Both the position numbers and the translations under genes were made by a program. From positions 682,001 to 746,000 of the forward strand of contig OZ253586.1 of assembly GCA_965263155.1 (NCBI GenBank): DNA of 64,000 bases, read 5' to 3'. Shown here piece after piece: positions 7,970 to 16,185 of the stretch (within the stretch, counting starts at the first letter, position 1; each line of letters starts with the position of its first letter). The stretch comes from JAAXIE01 sp965263155 (GTDB lineage Bacteria; Chloroflexota; Dehalococcoidia; Lucifugimonadales; JAAXIE01). The notes beneath the pieces are model-generated. The model saw only the letters and a list, made by a program, of their open reading frames with translations. It was not told the origin of the DNA and did no database searches.

Positions 7970-9064
7970 ATGAAAGCTGCGGTGCTTTACGAGTACAACC
8001 AGCCCCTGGTTATTGAAGACGTCGAACTCGACGATCCCAAGGCTGGCGAGGTGCATGTGCGCATCGCGGCTGCTGGCGTCTGTCGCAGCGACCTCCATTT
8101 TATGAAGGGTGAGGCCCGGATTGCTCTGCCTACGGTGTTGGGGCATGAGGGCTCTGCTGTGGTGCAGCGTGTCGGCGAGGGTGTGACTTCGGTGAAACCG
8201 GGCGATCATGTGATTCTCTCGTTCGTGCCCGGCTGTGGCCGGTGTCACTTCTGCACTATCGGGCGTCCGAACCTGTGTGACCGTCATGCCGCCACAGGCC
8301 CCTACCTGTACGATGGTACCACCAGGCTGCACAAGGGCGAACAACGGATCAGCCATATGGGCAAGGTGGCTTGCTTTGCCGAGGAAGCTGTGGTGCCTGA
8401 GGCAGGTTGCGTCCCGGTCTCCAGTGACTTTCCGATGGACTGTGCGGCTCTCATCGGATGCAGTGCCACCACCGGCATCGGGGCAGCTATCCTCACCGCT
8501 GGCGTCGAGGCAGGGTCTTCCGTGGCCGTGGTGGGCTGCGGCGGTGTTGGGCTGAACGTGCTGCAGGGCGCCCGGCTGTCCAATGCCGGACAGGTGATTG
8601 CAGTGGACTTAGACGAGGGGAAGCTTGAGTTCGCCATGAAGTTCGGGGCCACTCATGCCGTGAACGCGTCCGACGAAGACGCTGTAGCCCGTGTGAAGGA
8701 GATCACGGGGGGCTTGGGGGCAGACTACACCTTCGAAGTCTTCGGCTCCGCCCGCACTATAGAGACTGCCTATGCCATGGCCCGCAAGGGCGGCACGGTT
8801 ACTGTGGTGGGCATCGCTCCCGCTGGCGAGGAGGCGTCCATTGACGCGGTCTCCCTTACCCGGAACGAGAAAGTGCTGAAGGGCAGCTACTACGGCTCGG
8901 CACGCCCTCCCGTGGACTTCCCCCGAATGGTGGAGATGTACCGCTCCGGCAAAATCGATCTCGACGGCCTGATTACACGTCGCTATCGGTTGGACCAGAT
9001 TAATCAGGCGTATGACGACTTGGACCGCGGCGAAGTAGGCCGCGGAGTGATCACGTTCCAGTAG
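7970..9064 (+). CDS. Zinc-dependent alcohol dehydrogenase (MDR family)
   Basis: 364 aa. Catalytic-zinc ligands are in AAGVCRSDLHFMKG and LGHEGSAVV. The structural-zinc lobe has four cysteines in GCGRCHFCTIGRPNLCD. The Rossmann motif is VVGCGGVGLNVLQGARL. It should oxidise an alcohol (or formaldehyde-type adduct) with NAD(P). The ATG at 7970 is chosen over an upstream in-frame start because GAGGAGG precedes it. Two bases after its stop the homoserine kinase gene begins, so the two are probably co-transcribed, although no metabolic link is obvious. Substrate not assignable from sequence. Confidence 0.92.
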   Translation: MKAAVLYEYNQPLVIEDVELDDPKAGEVHVRIAAAGVCRSDLHFMKGEARIALPTVLGHEGSAVVQRVGEGVTSVKPGDHVILSFVPGCGRCHFCTIGRPNLCDRHAATGPYLYDGTTRLHKGEQRISHMGKVACFAEEAVVPEAGCVPVSSDFPMDCAALIGCSATTGIGAAILTAGVEAGSSVAVVGCGGVGLNVLQGARLSNAGQVIAVDLDEGKLEFAMKFGATHAVNASDEDAVARVKEITGGLGADYTFEVFGSARTIETAYAMARKGGTVTVVGIAPAGEEASIDAVSLTRNEKVLKGSYYGSARPPVDFPRMVEMYRSGKIDLDGLITRRYRLDQINQAYDDLDRGEVGRGVITFQ

Positions 9065-9066
9065 GC

Positions 9067-9981
9067 ATGGCTATGTCCTTTCTGCCGCTGACAGTACGGG
9101 TGCCAGCCACCAGTGCCAACATGGGTCCAGGTTACGACTGCTTGGGGATGGCCCTCGACATTTGGAACACCGTCGAGGTGCGACCTGCTCCGAGGGGTGC
9201 TGGCGGCGTCACTGTGGAGGGTGAGGGGGCTGGCGAGTTGCCGGGAGACTCCGGCAACTTAGTCTATCGCTCCATGGAGGCCCTTTGGCTGCGAGTCGGC
9301 ATTGGGGCCCCTGACCTGCAGGTCAGGTGCAACAACCAGATACCCCTCAAGCGAGGACTCGGCAGCAGTTCGGCAGCCATTGTGGGTGGACTGGTGGCAG
9401 CCAACCATTTTTCGGGCATGCCTCTGGGACAGGACGACCTGCTGGAGTTGGCGACTGAGATAGAAGGCCACCCCGACAACGTGACCCCTGCCCTTCGAGG
9501 CGGCATGCAACTGGTCGCCAGCCACCAAGGGCGTCTTATGGCCTGCTCGGTGCCTGTCCCCCAAGGCCTCAAAGCCGTAGTGCTGGTCCCCGACCTTGCC
9601 ATTGCTACCGAGGAAGCGCGGGCTGTCCTCCCACAGCAGGTCAGCCGGGAGGATGCGGTGTACAACATGTCGCGAGTCGCTGCCTTGGTGAACGCGATGG
9701 TGTCATCGCGCTTGGAGGACTTGGCTTGGGCCACCGACGACAGGCTGCACCAACCCTACCGTCAGCAACTCTTCCCAGCCATGGAGGCCATCTTTGCCGG
9801 GGCCAAGGCGGGAGGCGCACTGGGAGTGTTTCTTTCGGGCAGCGGCTCGACCATCCTAGCCCTGACCCAAGGCAATGAACAAAACGTGGCCGGCGGCATG
9901 CGATCGGCGGCAACCCGAGCCGGTGTCTCCGCTTACACCATGCTGACTCGGCCCTCCCAGCAAGGTGCCCACGTCGTCTGA
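9067..9981 (+). CDS. thrB: Homoserine kinase
   Basis: 304 aa GHMP kinase. The ATP-binding loop is PLKRGLGSSSAAIVGGL. The N-terminal VRVPATSANMGPGYDCLGMAL is the substrate-site motif characteristic of ThrB, and the C-terminal GVFLSGSGSTILAL is motif 3. It phosphorylates homoserine on the way to threonine. Starts at ATG two bases after the dehydrogenase stop; a second ATG lies two codons later. No threonine synthase or homoserine dehydrogenase is in the window. Length and motifs are complete. Confidence 0.93.
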   Translation: MAMSFLPLTVRVPATSANMGPGYDCLGMALDIWNTVEVRPAPRGAGGVTVEGEGAGELPGDSGNLVYRSMEALWLRVGIGAPDLQVRCNNQIPLKRGLGSSSAAIVGGLVAANHFSGMPLGQDDLLELATEIEGHPDNVTPALRGGMQLVASHQGRLMACSVPVPQGLKAVVLVPDLAIATEEARAVLPQQVSREDAVYNMSRVAALVNAMVSSRLEDLAWATDDRLHQPYRQQLFPAMEAIFAGAKAGGALGVFLSGSGSTILALTQGNEQNVAGGMRSAATRAGVSAYTMLTRPSQQGAHVV

Positions 9982-10018
9982 CACATTAGTCTGAGTTCTC
10001 TCGTGGAGGAGGTTTGCG

Positions 10019-11020
10019 ATGGCCAACCTGCGCTTGACCATGGCTTGTGGCCCCTATGACCGCACCGAGGCTTTGCGCTATGGCAGGGTGCAGCCGGAGG
10101 GGGTCGACCTGACCTACCTAGCGATACAGGACCCACCGGAGATATTTGCCCGGATGCTCCTGCACAAGTCCTTCGACTTAGCGGAGATGTCCTGTTCCCA
10201 CTACCTGACCCGGCGCAACAACACAACGGGCGATGGCGATTTTCCTTTCGTCGCGCTGCCCGTCTTCCCTTCCAAGCTGTTCCGCCACGGCTTCATCTTC
10301 ATCAACACGACCTCAGGGGTCCATTCAGCCAAGGACTTGGAGGGCAAGCGGGTCGGATTCCCCAGCATCGGTCAGACGGCAGTGGTCTGGATACGGGGCA
10401 TCCTGCAGAATGAGTACGGAGTGGACCTCGAAAACGTGCATTGGCACCAAGGAGGCATGGACACGCCGGGCTATCAGAACCCCATCGACCACCAGACCGA
10501 GAAGGCCGGTCGCGTGACCAACATCGGTTCCGACCAGACCCTGAGCGCAATGCTGGAGGCTGGTGAGCTGGACGCCGTGATCGGCGCTCGTGCTCCGTTG
10601 TGCTTCGGCCACAACCCCCAGGTGCAGCGGTTATTCCCCGACTACCGCCAAGTGGAACGGGACTATTACCGGAAGACGGGCGTCTTCCCCATCATGCACA
10701 CCATGGTCATCAAGGAGGACCTGTACCAATCCTCCCCTTGGCTAGCGCAGAGCGTTTATAAGGCTATGGAGGAGTCGAAGCGTCTCTGCTTGGAGGAGAT
10801 GCAATTCACCGGGGCGATGCGTTACATGCTGCCATGGCTGTACGACGACTTGGACGAGATAGGTGGGGTGTTCGGCTCGAACGATCCTTGGCCCTACGGT
10901 GTGGAAGCCAATGCAACTATTCTGAGTACGCTGCAGGGCTACTTGGTGGAGCAGGGGTTCATCCGAGAGGCGCGGCCGCTGGAGGAGTTGTTCACACCCA
11001 TTGTGCCGGGCGGTAACTGA
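10019..11020 (+). CDS. Periplasmic-binding-fold protein resembling 4,5-dihydroxyphthalate decarboxylase annotations
   Basis: 333 aa, ATG with GGAGGAGG ten bases upstream. It starts directly with a beta strand (LRLTMACGPYDRTEAL) and shows no signal peptide or lipobox. The pattern is that of type 2 periplasmic-binding folds: DLAEMSCSHYLTRRN, LEGKRVGFPSIGQTA, and a long C-terminal helical part. Relatives in databases are often named 4,5-dihydroxyphthalate decarboxylase or NMT1/PhnD-like binding proteins. If truly cytosolic it may be an enzyme rather than a transporter component; no permease or ATPase gene is adjacent. The last gene before the tRNA-Ser-derived att repeat. Confidence 0.6.
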   Translation: MANLRLTMACGPYDRTEALRYGRVQPEGVDLTYLAIQDPPEIFARMLLHKSFDLAEMSCSHYLTRRNNTTGDGDFPFVALPVFPSKLFRHGFIFINTTSGVHSAKDLEGKRVGFPSIGQTAVVWIRGILQNEYGVDLENVHWHQGGMDTPGYQNPIDHQTEKAGRVTNIGSDQTLSAMLEAGELDAVIGARAPLCFGHNPQVQRLFPDYRQVERDYYRKTGVFPIMHTMVIKEDLYQSSPWLAQSVYKAMEESKRLCLEEMQFTGAMRYMLPWLYDDLDEIGGVFGSNDPWPYGVEANATILSTLQGYLVEQGFIREARPLEELFTPIVPGGN

Positions 11021-11064
11021 GGAGGACGAGTCCGCGAGCTTAGTCCAAGGTGGCTGGTGGAGAG

Positions 11065-11081
11065 TGCTGGCGGAGGGAGTG
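11065..11081. repeat. att-like direct repeat: 3' end of tRNA-Ser, left copy
   Basis: TGCTGGCGGAGGGAGTG here is identical to 31665-31681, where it spans the CCA end and acceptor stem of the intact tRNA-Ser. It lies 44 bp after the last non-island gene and 148 bp before an integrase gene reading away from it. This arrangement is what site-specific integration into a tRNA 3' end leaves behind. Confidence 0.7.
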
Positions 11082-11228
11082 ACACCATCCCCTTGTTTCA
11101 CGAAGTCTACAATGTTTCACAACGTCCCATTGATGCCCGATTCAGATACGAAAACAGGTCCATAGGGTTCCTTCGTTCCACGCTGTTTCAGTTAATCTCA
11201 CTCGAAAAGTGATAACTGAGATGGTAGC

Positions 11229-12411
11229 ATGAACAAGGAATTCGAACCCCGGCACAAGCAGTTGTCGGCAACCTTCGTGAAGACCGTGACGGCGCGTGGG
11301 CGCTACGGTGACGGACGGGGCGGGCATGGCCTCAGCCTCTTAGTCAAGTCTACTACAACCGGGCGGGTCTTGCGGACGTGGGCCCAGCGCCTTCGGATTG
11401 ACGGGAAGCCGCTCAACCTCGGCCTCGGCTCCTTTCCAGTGGTAACCCTTGCCGAGGCAAGGGCGAAGGCACTGGCCAATGCCAGGGGTATGGCGCAAGG
11501 CAAGGACCCAAGAGCAGCCGTCACCACTATCCCCACTTTCCGTGATGCAGTGGACAAGGTTATCGCGCTTCACCGTGCTACCTGGAAGGATGGGGGAAAG
11601 CCGGCGGCCCAATGGCAGGCCAGCCTGGACGCCTACGCCATGCCACGGCTGGGCAACAAGCCGGTCGACGGGGTGAAGACTTCGGACGTTATGGCGGTGC
11701 TAATGCCCATCTGGAACGAGAAGCGCGAGACGGCGCGACGCGTGCGGCAGCGCCTGAGCGCCGTGATGAAGTGGGCCGTTGCGCAAGGCTACCGAGACGA
11801 CAATCCGGCTGGCGATGCTATCGGGGCCGCCCTACCCAAGCACGGCGCACCGCGAACACCAACGGGCGTTGGCCCATAGCGACGTTGCCGGGGCCCTGCA
11901 GACCATCCGCGACACGAATGCTTGGGCCTCTACCAAGCTAGCCCTTGAGTCTGTAGCATTGACGGCCTGCCGTTCGGGTGAAGTGCGCGGGGCCAAGTGG
12001 TGCGAGGTAGACCTTGAAGGTGCGACGTGGACGGTGCCAGCAGAACGCATGAAGGCGGGGAAAGAGCATCGGGTACCCTTATCCGATAGGGCGCTGGGAG
12101 TGCTTGCCGAGGCGCGGGAGTTGAGTGATGGTGCGGGTCTAGTGTTCCCGTCCGCGATGGGCAAACAACTTACCGACAACACCCTTTCCAAGCTACTACG
12201 GGAGAACAACATAGACACCGTTCCTCACGGTTTCCGGTCCAGCTTCCGAGACTGGTGCGGCGATTCTGGCGTCGCGCGAGAAGTGGCGGGAGCGTGTCTG
12301 GCCCACGTCGTGAAGAATCAAGTTGAGGCGGCCTATGCGAGGTCTGACCTGCTGGAACGGCGTCGGGAAGTAATGCAGAAATGGGCCGACTACGTGTCGA
12401 AAACCGCATAA
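11229..12411 (+). pseudogene. int: P4-type tyrosine integrase, single frameshift
   Basis: Two overlapping frames together make one integrase of about 390 aa. The first (11229-11879) has the arm-binding domain with GLSLLVKSTTTGRVLRTW, the LGLGSFPVVTLAEAR motif and the core-binding domain. The second (to 12411) has the catalytic domain: Arg in ACRSGEVRGAKW, HGFRSSFRDW (H-x-x-R), then LAHVVKNQVEAAYARSDLLERRR with His and the nucleophile Tyr. The frame shifts by one base near 11840-11860. All catalytic residues survive, so the break is recent or a base-calling error. Position next to a tRNA-Ser-derived repeat identifies it as the island's recombinase. Family certain; functionality doubtful as written. 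Confidence 0.85.
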
Positions 12412-12463
12412 GGTTATCCCATTGTATCTCGCCTAGTTTCACCACCATAATCATCCAGGTTAG

Positions 12464-12700
12464 TTATGTGGGTATGGATAGATTTCCGATGACGCGTAAT
12501 CCAAAGCCATCGGGCCTGGCGGAAAGGACAGTTCTATCGCCGGTGGCATCTTCCCCTACAAAAACTATTTCTGAACCATCGGGACACCACGAAGGAAGGC
12601 CAGGGCGATACCAGCCATATACGCCACCAGGCAAGGGCGTGGTCCACACCGTGAACGGGCAGGTCCAACGTATGGCGCCTAAGCCCGCTGGATTAGTTGC
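12464..12700 (-). pseudogene. Fragment of a TolB/PD40-type beta-propeller protein
   Basis: A 79-codon open frame with no good start contains PSWCPDGSEIVFVGE followed by RPDGFGLRVIG. This is one blade of the PD40 repeat (W/S-PDG-I-F pattern) used by TolB-like and DPP-IV-like propellers. A TAG at 12703-12701 blocks it upstream and the frame ends soon after the blade. No neighbouring blades are visible, so this is a remnant left inside the island. Confidence 0.4.
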
Positions 12701-12871
12701 CTACAGCAGCTTCTGTTCAGCCGGTAGGGACACCGCGCCAAACGTAGGCCATGGGCCAATAGGCATAAGATCGGGTCAATAGGGAAGGTTTAGTCACGAA
12801 TACGTGAAGGTGACCACAAACTGGCATTTATTGCACTAGTCCGGCCCGTTTGTTAGTTCGAGTCCTCTTAC

Positions 12872-12938
12872 GGTGGGCCAAGGCTTACCGTAGACAGTAC
12901 CACTTCTGAGTGGGTGGTGATGCTCTAGGGGCACGAAG
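12872..12938. repeat. Dispersed island repeat, copy 1
   Basis: GGTGGGCCAAGGCTTACCGT and the next 45 or so bases match 22901-22965 with scattered differences, including the shared TAGACAGTACCAC. Two shorter relatives lie at 20736-20766 and 20814-20875. No coding capacity is seen; this may be an end of a decayed transposable element. Confidence 0.5.
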
Positions 12939-13013
12939 CCATAGATAATCAGGGCCAACAGAAACGGGAGTTACGGCGACAGGAAGGTGCAATAGACCAT
13001 CCGACTAGGCGCA

Positions 13014-13360
13014 TCAAGATGCCAGGAGATGGTACATCGCTACGGTAATCTCTCTCCAGTGGATTGGGGACCCGTCAATCGCAGGGCGTAGGTGTGACGT
13101 CCACTGCAGAGTTGCCGCTGAACTTTGCGCCAGGCGGGGCTGTTGGGGTACCCGAGCTTCTTTCGGGCACCCCAACAGGCAGAGATACCGTCGGCTTGCA
13201 GAGCGCAAATGTCGCTGGTTCTGCTTCTGATGGTGACAAATTGCTCGTCGGCTGGTGCCACGGTCTGAGCCGTACAGGTTGTCGTTGTAATTGTTGTCAC
13301 ATCCTCAGCAGATGGGTGCAGCCAATCACAGAGCACGTATGAGCGCTGCCGGCGGTAGCG
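13014..13360 (-). pseudogene. Remnant of an RCC1-repeat protein
   Basis: One minus frame reads SDICALQADGISACWG and SSGRHTYALR-like text, and an overlapping frame continues with DGSPIHW. These are the S-G-x-H-x-C-A-L-x-x-D-G-x-V-x-C-W-G pattern of RCC1 propeller repeats, two units, broken by at least one frameshift. No start codon or signal peptide is identifiable. Similar repeat proteins are common surface proteins in Chloroflexota. Only the repeat identity is claimed. Confidence 0.45.
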
Positions 13361-13486
13361 GCGGAGAAGGCCTCGTTCCCACGGAATTACCGCCTTGGGT
13401 AACAACCCCGTTCCAGCGGTGTCGATTGCTGCCCACAGAGGCTAGCGGTCTCGGCCTGCTCTATACCTCGTCGGGGACAGGTAGTC

Positions 13487-13492
13487 TATAAT
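13487..13492 (+). promoter_or_regulatory. Possible -10 box for the Rieske oxygenase gene
   Basis: A perfect TATAAT lies about 48 bp ahead of the ATG at 13541. No convincing -35 box is found 16-18 bp upstream, so this is tentative. Confidence 0.3.
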
Positions 13493-13540
13493 GTGTGGTG
13501 CAGTGTCAAGAAACCTACATTTACCAGGGATGGAAGCAGC

Positions 13541-14827
13541 ATGACTACACGAGCGAACTTCCTGGATGAGCCCTACGGCGCATACTTTCACCGCGATGTC
13601 CCCCAACCGGATGACGAGCTTGTACGAGTTGGCCCGGGAACACCTTGCGGAGAGTACATGCGACGCTTCTGGCACCCCGTCGCCGTCTCCGACGAACTTA
13701 AGGACCTGCCCAAGGCCATTCGCATCCTAGGAGAGGACTTGGTCGTGTTTCGAGATCAGTCAGGTACGGTGGGGCTTCTGGAGCTTCATTGCGCCCACCG
13801 GGCCACCTCGTTGGAGTTTGGTCTCATCGAGGAGAGAGGAATCCGGTGTTGTTACCACGGTTGGGTTTTTGATGTGGACGGGAAAATACTAAAGATGCCT
13901 GGTGTGGAGGGCACCCTGAAGGACCGGCTCTATCAAGGGGCTTATCCTGTAATCGAGAAATGGGGCCTGGTGTTCGCCTACATGGGGCCGCCGGACAAGA
14001 GGCCGGAGTTTCCAGACTCTGCTAACTTCCACATCCCTGGATATCAGCCCGCGATCCCCAGCGTACACATCTGGCCTTGTAACTGGCTACAAGCGAAGGA
14101 CAACAACGTAGATCCCGCCCATGCGGCCATCCTTCATGTCTGGGAGATTGAAAATGGAGTGGGGACCGGTTTTAATCCTGCCTTCGCCGATATGGGTGTG
14201 ATGGACTGGACGGCGACACCTTTCGGTATGGTCTACATCGTAACCAGGCGAATCAACGACAATGTGTGGGTACGGCTAGGGGAATTCGTTCTCCCGATTA
14301 GCATGCACATTCCCACGGGCAAAGAGAACGGGCAAAAGGCGCATGACACCGACTTTGTATCTGGGGCTGGTTGGCTGGTACCCATTGATGACGAGAATAC
14401 GCTGCGGATAGACCTAGCCCTTATCCCCGACAACGTGGAAAGGTTCAAGCCCGGGATTTACGGTCAGGACGGAGACCGGCCGTATGAGTTGAGACAGCGC
14501 ATCCCCTCTGACTATGATGCCCAGGTGTCGGAACGCCCCATTGCGGTCCACGCTATGGAGCGGCTTGTATCCACCGATAAAGGCGTCATCATGATGCGCA
14601 AGCAGCTAAGAGACGGCATCAAAGCTGTAGAGAGAGGGGAAGACCCCCCCGGCATCATAAGGGAGGGACACACCATCATTCCTACATACGGCAGCAACAC
14701 TGTGCTACGCATGCCTCCGGCACCGACTGAAGAGGAAGACCAGTTGCTTCTGAGGGAGACTGGGATGCGAGTCGCCAGCCAGATCATCGACCAAGGCGGG
14801 AGCCACCGACTCATCCAGGAAAGCTAG
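13541..14827 (+). CDS. Rieske 2Fe-2S ring-hydroxylating oxygenase, alpha-type
   Basis: 428 aa from ATG 13541. The Rieske cluster is C84-x-H86 (LHCAHR) and C103-x2-H106 (CCYHGW). The mononuclear iron site is DNNVDPAHAAILH with the expected Asp and two His. The N-terminal half (PYGAYFHRDVP, VGPGTPCGEYMRRFW, IRILGEDLV) is nearly the same as in the gene at 57629 and in the remnant at 19964, so these form a paralogous family. Such enzymes hydroxylate or O-demethylate aromatic or other ring substrates using O2 and electrons from a separate reductase. No reductase or ferredoxin gene is adjacent. The stop is followed by a strong bidirectional terminator at 14891. Confidence 0.92.
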   Translation: MTTRANFLDEPYGAYFHRDVPQPDDELVRVGPGTPCGEYMRRFWHPVAVSDELKDLPKAIRILGEDLVVFRDQSGTVGLLELHCAHRATSLEFGLIEERGIRCCYHGWVFDVDGKILKMPGVEGTLKDRLYQGAYPVIEKWGLVFAYMGPPDKRPEFPDSANFHIPGYQPAIPSVHIWPCNWLQAKDNNVDPAHAAILHVWEIENGVGTGFNPAFADMGVMDWTATPFGMVYIVTRRINDNVWVRLGEFVLPISMHIPTGKENGQKAHDTDFVSGAGWLVPIDDENTLRIDLALIPDNVERFKPGIYGQDGDRPYELRQRIPSDYDAQVSERPIAVHAMERLVSTDKGVIMMRKQLRDGIKAVERGEDPPGIIREGHTIIPTYGSNTVLRMPPAPTEEEDQLLLRETGMRVASQIIDQGGSHRLIQES

Positions 14828-14890
14828 CCCTGCCTCGGGGCCCGAGACTGCCCATCGATGGTGAGAGATACGGGGGGGAGCGGCCCTAAC

Positions 14891-14925
14891 ATAAAGAGAC
14901 GGCGCTGGATGCGCCGTCTCTTTAT
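14891..14925. terminator. Bidirectional hairpin terminator between convergent genes
   Basis: A perfect 15-bp stem ATAAAGAGACGGCGC (14891-14905) pairs with 14911-14925 around the loop TGGAT. The arms end in T-rich sequence on both strands (CTCTTTAT). It sits between the Rieske gene and the convergent hydrolase gene and can serve both. Confidence 0.85.
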
Positions 14926-14946
14926 CTGAGCGGAACCCAACTCCGT

Positions 14947-15720
14947 CTAATTCCCGTATCCTACCTCTTGCAGGAAGCCATGCACTACGAAGCTCCAAGC
15001 CTCAGGCTGCTCCCAGTACACAGAGTGTCCCTGTCCGGGGAACTCTACCAGCCTCGACCCTACAACGAGTTCGTGGGCCCGGCGCAATACATTCGGATCA
15101 ACCACGCGGTCGTTGGTGCCAAGGATAAACATCACCGGCACACCGCTGTTCGAGACCTCTTCGGGTGTGGGTCCCTTGTAGCCTTCAGCTCTTACGTTGA
15201 AGCGATTGGCCTTATTGAAGCTGTTGAGCTGCAGGAACAACTCGGTAAGGGCGGGGCTCCGCTGCTGGAAATCCTTGGACACCGCCCGGTCGGCTTGGTT
15301 TAGGGTGCTCTGTGCACTGAGCCAAGCGGCTGTGGGCTGCACATCTGGATGGTCCATCATACCAGTAGTGTCGGACATGACTAGGGCGGCTACCCTCTCG
15401 GGGTGCCAACCCGTCATCGCTAGACTGCATGTGCCGCCCATAGACTGACCCACAAGGGCGGCACGGTCGATCTCCAGGTGGTCCAGCAGGCCTAGCAGGT
15501 CATTGACGTAGTCCCCGCGATGGGGACCCTCCGGGATCTCCTTTGACCTACCGAAGCCCCGGTGATCGAAGGTCACGACCATGTAAAACTGGGACAGGCG
15601 GGGGATCTGCTGCCACCAAATAGCATGATTCCCGCCGACCCCGTGGGCAAGGATTAACGGAGGCCCACTTCCGTGCACCTCGTAGTAAATCTCCGTACCA
15701 TTGACTTCCGCGAGGGGCAT
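14947..15720 (-). CDS. Alpha/beta-fold hydrolase
   Basis: 257 aa. Oxyanion region HGVGGNHAIWW, nucleophile elbow GQSMGG (Ser), acid in GTNDRVVDP and His in GQGHSVYWEQP; all three catalytic residues are in place. The strong SD CAGGAGGTGA precedes the ATG. It is a soluble esterase, lactonase or C-C bond hydrolase of the kind that often follows ring oxygenases in degradation pathways. It faces a Rieske oxygenase convergently, and an ABM monooxygenase gene lies upstream on the same strand 70 bp away. The true substrate is unknown. Confidence 0.9.
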   Translation of the reverse strand: MPLAEVNGTEIYYEVHGSGPPLILAHGVGGNHAIWWQQIPRLSQFYMVVTFDHRGFGRSKEIPEGPHRGDYVNDLLGLLDHLEIDRAALVGQSMGGTCSLAMTGWHPERVAALVMSDTTGMMDHPDVQPTAAWLSAQSTLNQADRAVSKDFQQRSPALTELFLQLNSFNKANRFNVRAEGYKGPTPEEVSNSGVPVMFILGTNDRVVDPNVLRRAHELVVGSRLVEFPGQGHSVYWEQPEAWSFVVHGFLQEVGYGN

Positions 15721-15790
15721 CCATCACCTCCTGCTGGTCGGGTCTGCTGTATGGACCGACCCCCTCAACAGATCCTAACCCGGATAGGCG

Positions 15791-16141
15791 TCACAGGCTG
15801 GCGTCGACCACGTAGTAGTCCTCAATTTCCGCCACTCGTGCTGAGGGACTAGGTAGGTCGCCGTATTTATCGTGGTACTCAGTACCGGAAGGTACACCAG
15901 GCTTCTGGCCGTAAGAGTCTTTGATATGCTCGGTGTTCCTCTGGTTCCAGTTCTGGTGCGACTCCTCGTCGCGCCAGATGCTCACAGTGGTGATCTTATT
16001 GGGGTCACTTTTGGATATCCAGACCATGCGCATTACAAAGCCCGGAGCATTCTTCATGGCTGCACCATTGTCGCGGTACAGCATCCTGCCCTGCTCCATT
16101 GCATCAGGCTTAATGTAGTGCTCTGCAATCTGTGCGATCAT
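15791..16141 (-). CDS. Antibiotic-biosynthesis-monooxygenase (ABM)-like protein
   Basis: 116 aa from ATG 16141, behind GGAGGGAG. The alpha+beta dimeric barrel pattern is visible: IAQIAEHYIKPDAMEQG, a central PGFVMRMVWISKSDPNKITTV and the W-x-D/E-E helix (IWRDEESHQNW). Members are small cofactor-free or haem-binding oxygenases, or stress-response proteins. The open frame extends 46 codons further upstream, but that part runs through the 3' end of the ABC-binding-protein gene and lacks family resemblance. Probably co-transcribed with the downstream hydrolase. Function beyond the fold is not assigned. Confidence 0.7.
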   Translation of the reverse strand: MIAQIAEHYIKPDAMEQGRMLYRDNGAAMKNAPGFVMRMVWISKSDPNKITTVSIWRDEESHQNWNQRNTEHIKDSYGQKPGVPSGTEYHDKYGDLPSPSARVAEIEDYYVVDASL

Positions 16142-16185
16142 AAACCTTTCTCCCTCCTTTGATTGGGTCCAAAAGTTCTCAGGGT

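Noticed and set aside
7793..8356. A long minus-strand extension of the rpiA frame, up to 425 codons
   Set aside because: The added part overlaps the start of the alcohol dehydrogenase gene and bears no family resemblance; the TTG with an SD site at 7792 fits RpiA length.
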